A DNA stretch of 64,000 nt from Sepioteuthis lessoniana (Eukaryota > Mollusca > Cephalopoda > Myopsida > Loliginidae): NCBI GenBank assembly GCA_963585895.1, contig OY757904.1, forward strand, positions 83,175,301 to 83,239,300. The letters run 5' to 3'. This document shows positions 56,884-64,000 of the stretch, piece by piece (position 1 is the stretch's first letter; each line of letters begins with the position of its first letter). The translations under genes were made by a program, and so were the position numbers. The notes under the pieces are model-generated. The model was not told where the DNA came from and did not search any database. It saw only the letters and a program-made list of their open reading frames with translations.

Positions 56884-57828
56884 GATAAACAATTTCTTGG
56901 CCAAAAGTCTAAGGTTGACTTCTACATCTAATACATGAATATAATATGACATTATATTATCAAAATTTCATTTCACTTTATTTCTTGTTCTTCTTAGATA
57001 TCATTTTAATAATCTAGTTTCATATCCTCAAAAAAAAGCTTAAAAATCATTAATATACAAGGAAATATTCCATACATTTTTAATTTACTAACTAAAATAG
57101 TTCTTCCCATGAATAAAATCATTCATTACTTGCCAAGTAAAAATATCTTGTGGTAGTTTAAACAATGAATGCAACTAGAACTTCTGAAGTAGACACAAAA
57201 AATGAGTTATTTAATGCTAAAGTCAGTCTTTTTTAAAATTGTTTTCTTTTTTGCAAGCAATCAAATGGTTTGAAGTAACTAAGAACAATGGTTATTTGTA
57301 AACAATTATAGATTCAAGTAACAATTCTTATTACTAATTCAAACACACTTACATGGTTTTGAGTATTCCTGTCCAATAATAATAATCTATACACAACGAT
57401 ATGGTTTAAAGTAAATATTCCTATTTAATAATAATCATTTGCTTGTACAGTTATATGGTATTTTCACACACCCCAATATTTCCAAAACAAAGAGCTTCAC
57501 CATTAGATGCAGTTTAATGCTATATCAAGGACACTTTTTCTGAGGGAGATTTACACCAAAGCAGAACATGTAAGTCTGACAAAAGGGCACTCAATAGGAG
57601 AAAGAGGTGCAGCAACAAATGCAATGGAAATTTCTACTGTAAAATTATAATCTATAATGATATATATATATAACTCTATAACAGAATGAGATATAATCAC
57701 ATTTGAATGTCACACCTTGTCATCACTTCAGATAAATAATGAATCATTCCATTTTGATTGAAAGGGAAGGATATTACACAGCAGAGAGAAAAAGAAAGCA
57801 CATGAATTAAGGAAGAAGGGGAGAGGAA
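56884..57828. other. Unassigned AT-rich stretch
   Basis: Near 57340-57460 the phrases ACATGGTTTTGAGTATTCCT and ATATGGTTTAAAGTAAATAT resemble the tandem middle of the composite repeat (minus orientation, tail not found). A short (TA)n run is near 57660. No gene. Confidence 0.5.
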
Positions 57829-60190
57829 GCAACAATACAATACACCAGATGCTTAATGTCTGTTTGGAAGGAAAGAAGGACAGGAAGGATAGGAAACTAT
57901 AATTCTATACACCAGATGCTTAATGTCTGCTAAGAAGGAAGGAAGGAAAGGAAAGGTAGGAAGCAATAATGCTATACACCAGATGTTTAATGTCTGCTTA
58001 GAAGGAAAGAAGAAAGGAGAGGAGGAAGAATAAAAAGCAATAATGCTAGACACTAGATGCTTAATGTCTGCTTGGAAGGAAGCAAGGAGGGAAGAAAGAG
58101 AGAGGAAACAATAATGCTATACAACAGACACTTAATGTCTGCTTGGAAGGAAAGAAGGAAAGAGAGGAGGAAGAATAGAAAGCAATAATGCTAGACACCA
58201 GATGCTTAATGTCTGGTTGGAAAGAAGGAAGGAAGGAAGGAAGGATAAGAAGCAATAATGCTATGCACTAAAAGCTTAATGTCTGCATGGAGGAAGAAAG
58301 GTAGGAGAGGAAGCAATAATGCTACCTACCAGATACTTAATGTCTGCTTGGAAAGAGAGGACAGATAGGAAACAATAATGTTATACATCAGATTCTTAAT
58401 GTCGTTTTAGAGGAAGGAAGGAAGGAACAAAGTAAGAAGAAGTAATTATGCGATACACCAGATGATTAATGTCTACTTCGGTAGAAAGAAGGAAGGAGTA
58501 GAAGTAGTAATGCTATACACCAGTTGCTAATGTGTGCTTGGAAGGAAGAAAGGATGGAGAAGACGCAATAATACTATATGACAGATGCTTATTATCTTCT
58601 TGGAAGGATGGAAGGAAAAAAGAGGAGGAAGGACAGGAAGCAAAAATGCTATACACCAGATGCATAATAACTGCTTGGAAAGAAGAGGAAGCAATAATAC
58701 TATACACTAGATGCTTAATGTCAGCTTGGAAGAAAGGAAGAAGAGGAAGGATAGGAAGCAATAATGGGGTACATCAGATTCTGAATGTCTTTTTGAAAAG
58801 AAGGAAGGAGAAGAAGGATAGGAAGCAATAATGCTATACCACATGTTCTTAATATCTGCTTGGAAGGAAGGAAGAAAGAAAAGGAAGGAAGGAGAGTAAG
58901 CAATAATCTTATCTACTAGATGCTTAATGTCTGCTTGGAAGGAAGGAAGGAATGAGATAAAAGATGGAGAGGAAGCATAAGAAGAAATAATGCTATACAC
59001 AAGATGCTTAATGACTCCTTTGAAGGAAAGAAAGAAGAAGAAGAAAAAGCAGTAATGCTATTCACCAGATGCTTAATGTCTGCTTGGAAGGAAGGAACAA
59101 GAGGATAAATAGGAAGCAATAATGATATATATCAGATATTTAATGTCTTTTTGGAAGGAACGAACGAAGGAAGAAGTGGGAGGATAGGAAGCAATAAGGC
59201 TATATACTAGATACTTAATGTCAGCTTGGAAGGAAAGAATGAGGGAAGAGAGAAGCAATAATGCTATACACCAGCTGCTTAATGTCTGCTTGGAAGGAAA
59301 GAGAGAGAGAGATGAAGCAATAATGCTAGACACCAGATACTAAATGTCTGCTTGAAAGGGAGTAAGGGAGGAACAGAGAAAGAGGAAGCAATAATGCTAT
59401 ACACCAGATTCTTAATGACTGCTTTGAAAGAAAGAAAGAGAAGCAATAATGCTATACACTGGATGCTTAATGTTAGTTTGGAAGGAAGGGAGGAAGTAGA
59501 TTAAGGATAGAAAGTAATAATCCTATATACCTGATGCTTAATGTCTGTTTTAAAAGAAGGAAGAAGAAGGATAGGAAGCAATAATACTATACACAAGATA
59601 CTTAATGTTTACATGAAAGGAAGAACAGAAGGAGAGGAAGTAATAATGCTATACACCAAATGCTTAATGTCTGCTTAGAAGGATGGGTTGGAAGCAGTAA
59701 TGCTATACACCTGATTATTCCTTGGATAGAAGGATGAAGTGGAAGTAATAATGCTATACACAAGATGCTTAATGTCTGCTTGGAAGGAAGGAAGGAAAAA
59801 AGGAGTGGAAAGAATAATGCTATACACCAGAGGCTTAATGTCTGCTTGGAAGGAAGGAAGAATGAGATAAGAAGCAATAATGCTATACTCCAAATCCTTA
59901 ATGTCTGCTTGGAAGGAAGGAAGGAAGGAAAAGAGAGGAAGCAATAATGCTATATACCAGATGTTTAATGTCTGCTTGGAAGGAAGTTAGTAAGGAAGAA
60001 AGGAGAGTAAAGAATAACGCTATACACTAGATGCTTAACATCTGCTTGAAAGCAAGGAAGGAGAGGAACTAATAATGCTATACGCCTGACGCTTAATATC
60101 TGCTTGGATGGAAGGAAAGTAGGAGTCGTAGTCATAATGCTATACACCAGATGCTTAATATCTGCTTGAAAGGAAGGAAGAAAGGAGATT
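57829..60190. repeat. 36-unit minisatellite, mean period about 66 bp
   Basis: Each unit contains a conserved core AATGCTATACACCAGATGCT, then TAATGTCTGCTTGG, and a variable purine spacer of GGAAGGAAGG type plus AAGAGGAAGCAATA. I count 36 core occurrences between 57850 and 60154. Spacer length varies (about 50-85 bp per unit), so reading frames across the array are not kept. Repeated minus-strand peptides such as FQADIKHLVYSIIASYPS are by-products. The interrupted GGAA spacers probably change length by slippage while the core stays conserved. Confidence 0.92.
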
Positions 60191-60269
60191 AAAATAATAT
60201 GGAAGGGAAGTTAATATTCCCTTTAATCAGTTTGTTTACAAAAAAATTGTTTTTTAAATAGCAGAATTC
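60191..60269. other. Short spacer
   Basis: AT-rich link between the minisatellite and a SINE copy. Confidence 0.5.
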
Positions 60270-60505
60270 ATAGATATGATACAAGGTCAATTTTTAAGCA
60301 GACTACAACTGGTCTGAATTCAGAGTTTTCCTTCTTCTAGACTGGTTATCAAACAAAGACTAAAGAACCTGGTCTGCTCTACTATTTACCCACAGCATGA
60401 AGGAGAAGAGATCTAATTCATGCCTTTCCCAAATGTATTAGTGAAAAGTGAAATCCAAACAGTCTCATCCAGGATTTGAACTTGGGTTGACAATTCCATT
60501 TCCTA
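60270..60505 (-). mobile_element. SINE with tail B, minus orientation
   Basis: On the plus strand it reads in reverse: CAAGGTCAATTTTTAAGCAG, GGTCTGAATTCAGAGTTTTC, CTTCTAGACTGGTTATC, AAAGAACCTGGTCTGCTCTA, TTCATGCCTTTCCCAAATGT, and a degraded B-box segment GATTTGAACTTGGGTT. It is collinear with 25144-25425 and 62018-62310. Confidence 0.7.
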
Positions 60506-62017
60506 CAGAAATAAGTTACATTAAGCACAACTTCATATGAATGTACGTGCAATCATATCTACAAGAGTATGTACAAGTGGGTGCAAGTGTATCTCTACGT
60601 GCATATATAAGCATACATGTTGCATATATGTATATATATGCACATATTAGTGTTAAAGAGGTAAAGAAGTTAGAGACATCAGCAGATTTTTAAATAGAAA
60701 GATTTGTATTACAGATCAGACCTAACAAAAAAAAATATCATATTCCCTCTGAGGGGTAAAAAAGAAGTCACCTCCTGTGGACAGCATTTTTAGATTGGCA
60801 GGGACCAGAAAAACAAATGCATGCAAGAAAGAAAAAAGACAGACTTTAATCCAACCATAGCTCATGGTAGACAGACATTTGACTGGTACACACAAAGTTA
60901 AAAACAGTTCTGTTCCTGGTCCTTAGATGCATGTCTCTGACTATGGTTAACAAACCTAATTGTTTTGTTGTAAACTCACAAGTCCGTCTCTTTTCAATTT
61001 TTTTTACATCTTCTTTGTTTGTAAAATGTGACAATTTGTCAATGAAAATAAAAGACTTTTTTTTTAATGTCAAAAACAAACTGGAGTCTTCAATGCCAGT
61101 ATTTTCAGAGGTCAGTAGAAAAGAATCTGATTTCTTTTGTCTTTCAGAACAAGGTGGTTGAAACTGGAAAAGCAGTTTTGTTCTCCGGAAGTCAAAACTC
61201 CATATAATCAAGAGAGCAGTTTGAGTCTGTAAGGAACAACAGTCTGAGAGACCAGAAGTGAACAGTTGGCCATAAGACAGAGAGAAAAAGAGCTTCCAGG
61301 CTAAGCTGGGATTGGTTAGAGTCAGAGTAGTAAGCAATGATCAACAGTTAGTCCCAGAATATGATAGGAAACTAACCAGCATCCAAGTCTTCATTCATAA
61401 TCTATATCAATATAGTTATGGTTTACTCAACTTAGGTCAGATATGCCACACCCAAGGTTATTTCAAAGATAAACTGTCAATAAAGAGTGTTACATGATTA
61501 TGTATTCTCAAATTCATTCTGTTTGTTTGTTTGTTTGTTTTTTTCCTATGTAGTCTAGACCATGGTTTCTGCAATTTTGACCAAAACCTTCAGCCAACTT
61601 CTATTTTTTTAAAATAACACAATATAAGAGAGAGGTTGTTCTACAATAGTTGAGTTCGGTTAGGGGAGGTGAAGTGATTTAGTCCAAAAAAGACATGTTC
61701 TGTATGTTATCCATGCCTGGCTGTTGAGACAAGAGAGGGAACTATGTGTTATTAAATGTGTGAGGGAATACATTTATAGGAACTGATCCATTGTGAGATA
61801 CAGGGATGTTTGTTTTTGATGGGATCAAAAAAAAACATCAGCAGCTTTGCTAAGTGGTGGATTTCAATGTGGATAATACCTACACCCATAATCATCCTGC
61901 ATAATCACCAAGATAAAAAGAAAAATGAAGCTGGATGAAGCTATTGAATATTTTAAATTTATACACATCTATTTTCACAACTAACTCATACTTGTCACCC
62001 ACCCTGAAGGACCTAGT
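60506..62017. other. Unassigned; one longer frame of unknown nature
   Basis: A minus-strand open frame of 163 codons spans 60846-61337. It has no recognisable domain, is rich in Phe, Leu and Ser, and its stop lies in TTTAATCCAACCATAGC-type sequence. It may be part of an unrecognised element (an AATAAA-like signal near 61485 and a purine-rich stretch near 60760 bound the area). I cannot support a gene. Confidence 0.35.
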
Positions 62018-62310
62018 GGGTGTCCTCGTGGTGTAATGGTTAAAGCGATGAACTGCGGAATCGTAGTACGCGAGTTCGTACTACAGTCGCGCTATTACGT
62101 TCACTTTCGGGCAAATACCCTTGGGAAAGGTATGAACCCCCTTATTCTCCCTCCAGCTATGGGTAAATAGTAGGACGGACTAGGTTCTTCAGCCTTGGTG
62201 AGGCAACTAGTCTAGGAGAAGGAAAACTCTGAATTCAAACCTGTAAAACTCCGCTTAAAAATCGACCTTGTGTCATATCCTGCCCGAGCGGAGGGGTTGG
62301 TAAATAGTAC
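62018..62310 (+). mobile_element. tRNA-headed SINE with tail B (best copy)
   Basis: The head GTGTCCTCGTGGTGTAATGG and B-box GCGAGTTCGTACTACAGTCG are nearly the same as the 43.3 kb SINE, as is the next 90 bp (CTATTACGTTCACTTTCGGG, ATACCCTTGGGAAAGGTATG). After CTATGGGTAAATAG it switches to ACTAGGTTCTTCAGCCTTGG, AGGAGAAGGAAAACTCTGAA, ACTCCGCTTAAAAATCGACC and CCGAGCGGAGGGGTTGGTAA, with no GTTGATATG tail. It shows a shared head joined to an alternative tail. Confidence 0.85.
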
Positions 62311-64000
62311 CCTGAAGGACCTAAAATATTTCATCTTAAGATCTGAAATCCACATTAAGTTGACCTTGCATCACATTCTTGCACAATTGATAGATAACTA
62401 TCACTTTAATAGTTAATAAAATTCACATCTCTCCTATTTGAGTGACTCACATAGAGTCATGGTTAATGAACTTGGCTCAAATTACTAGAGGGATTCTCAC
62501 TGGGTACCCCATATTTCTAGCCTTGTGTTAAACTAAGTTAAGTAGCTAGAGCATAATTTCTCACAAAAAATGTAAGTGGGAGTTGACCCAGGAAAAGATG
62601 GTAGCAGCAGTCAAGAGAAATTTTAACTTCATTTTCAGACAAATTTCCTCATGTCAAATAAAAAATAAATGGTTTGTTGACCTTTTCCAATTGGAGGAAG
62701 AGGAGGAGGGACAATAAATAAGTTGTTGGCAGAGAAATGGGACAGTGGATATCAGGACTGGAACTCAACATAGGAGAAATGAAGAATTAAAAATATCCCC
62801 CAAAATAGAAGTGACAGAAAGCACATGTGTAGAGTTAGGTATAATACAGAAAAGAGAAAAAAAAATCAATGTTAAAAAACAACAATGGGAAAGGGAAGCT
62901 GTAAAAATAAAAAAGAAAAAGGAAAATAAAAACAATTTTGGTAAGTAAGAATGACAAGGAGCAAGTTTGTTTTATTAATCACTACAAACAATATAAATAC
63001 AACTTGATAACAGCTAAGGTTTTTGTCTGATGTTATATAATGAAACATTTTCATTATTCCACACAGTTCTTTATACAGCTTAAGTCGACAAAAGAATAAA
63101 TCTGAAATGTAGTAAAAAAAAAGATAAAGATGAAGATAATGGTCTGATTTGTGTGGAATAAGCTTGTTTTACTGTTTCTTTAAATGGTTTTCATACAAAG
63201 TAGTTGTATATATATTCTCAAATAAATAAAGTTATTTCAAAATTTATCAAAAGTTGAAGGGAGTAGCTACACAAAATTCCTGCTTTGTTTTTAAGTTTCT
63301 TCAGTAAAACAATTTTCATCATTCAAATTTTTCTTTAAATAATGTCACAAAGCAGAAATAACATTTCTTTATGAATACATAATTTTTTATATATTTTTTT
63401 CCAGTAAAACACAAAAACAATCAAACAGATTAAATTTTAAAACTGTAACAGATCTAATTAAATTATTTCTGTGACTAATTATAATATAGGAACACCTTTA
63501 ATCATTTTTCTGTTCCAATTTCATCATTTCTACAAAAATCAATAACAATAATTTATATTATAGGTAAAATAAATACAGGCTGAAACCTACAAGCTAATTC
63601 CATTGAATCCTACATAATTTAATAAATTGCAAATCTTTAAAACCTCAAATGATTTTTAATGCATTTTTTTTGTTTTAAAACCTTTCTGCTATATGACTTA
63701 TTGAAAATGCCTAACCAAATAAAAACAACAACAAAACTTTTAATGCTTTGTGGTAGGTTTTGTATGAATTTATTAATTCACATCAATGGCGAACAACAAA
63801 ACAACAATCTTATGCTGGCAGTTTGTAAAAAAATACTTTACTGGAATGACAATGAAAATATCATAAATAGTTTTGTTGAAAATCAACCAAATAAAACTAA
63901 AATATACATAAATAGGTGGCAGCTATACATCAATACAGCAAAAAATTATTTTTAAAACAATGCTGACTGCTTCAGGTAGTCAGTGATTTGTCATAAAATA
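62311..64000. other. Unassigned AT-rich end of window
   Basis: Just after the SINE, about 62335-62400, a phrase like tail B recurs (AAGTTGACCTTGCATCACAT). The rest holds no recognised gene; a 98-codon frame at 63659-63955 has very AT-rich codons and no domain resemblance. Confidence 0.45.

Noticed and set aside
57853-60147. Many overlapping frames with repeated LPSFQADIKHLVYSI-type peptides
   Set aside because: They arise from the minisatellite. Unit length varies, so no frame is maintained, and there is no start or domain context.
60846-61337. 163-codon minus-strand frame
   Set aside because: No domain, no recognisable neighbours, and a low-complexity KKKSF run; kept only as an uncertain note.

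Overview
This 64 kb window looks like non-genic, repeat-dominated DNA from an invertebrate animal nucleus. It is AT-rich, full of dinucleotide and trinucleotide runs, and every recognisable protein fragment belongs to a transposable element or a transposon-like multicopy family. I find no convincing host exon. The mixture (Penelope-like element, SCAN-related Ty3/Gypsy gag, Tc1 and mariner remnants, several non-LTR families, tRNA-headed SINEs with a tail like TTGATATGCCATTAAAC) fits a lophotrochozoan, plausibly a mollusc. That assignment is a low-confidence inference.

Layout. 1-11.3 kb: a decayed non-LTR element (LINE A, 1452-3347 and 7560-8376) is interrupted by a 4.2 kb sequence bounded by about 544 bp direct repeats (LTR-like, about 98% identical) with a non-coding interior. 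A Tc1 remnant and a second copy of the same LINE (LINE B) follow. 11.8-13.1 kb: an inactive mariner. 14.7-23.3 kb and 34.2-34.9 kb: SINE copies and a dispersed composite repeat, one copy of which was hit by a 5'-truncated LINE. 27.6-29.5 kb: an isolated GC-rich block with arrays of short hairpins whose arms covary between units. 38.06-40.07 kb: a Penelope-like element with 290 bp inverted ends, inverted internal halves and a hammerhead ribozyme motif in each end. 42.56-43.14 kb: 3' end of another LINE. 45.75-50.44 kb: a complete-ended Gypsy element (about 1 kb LTRs, CATG target duplication, PBS, PPT) with a gag-protease-integrase frame but no reverse transcriptase. 50.7-53.9 kb: two LINE copies, one with a 5' inversion, inserted in a SINE. 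54.46-56.88 kb: a 1.7 kb gene of a widespread uncharacterised protein family lying between about 115 bp terminal inverted repeats, which suggests a DNA transposon. 57.83-60.19 kb: a 36-unit minisatellite. The remainder holds SINE fragments, simple repeats and unassigned AT-rich DNA.

The elements do not form a pathway. What they show is a stack of nested insertions, several with readable target-site duplications, so the relative order of events can be reconstructed. The most interesting items are the TIR-flanked unknown gene, the covarying hairpin array, the paired (one broken) hammerheads and the modular SINE tails.
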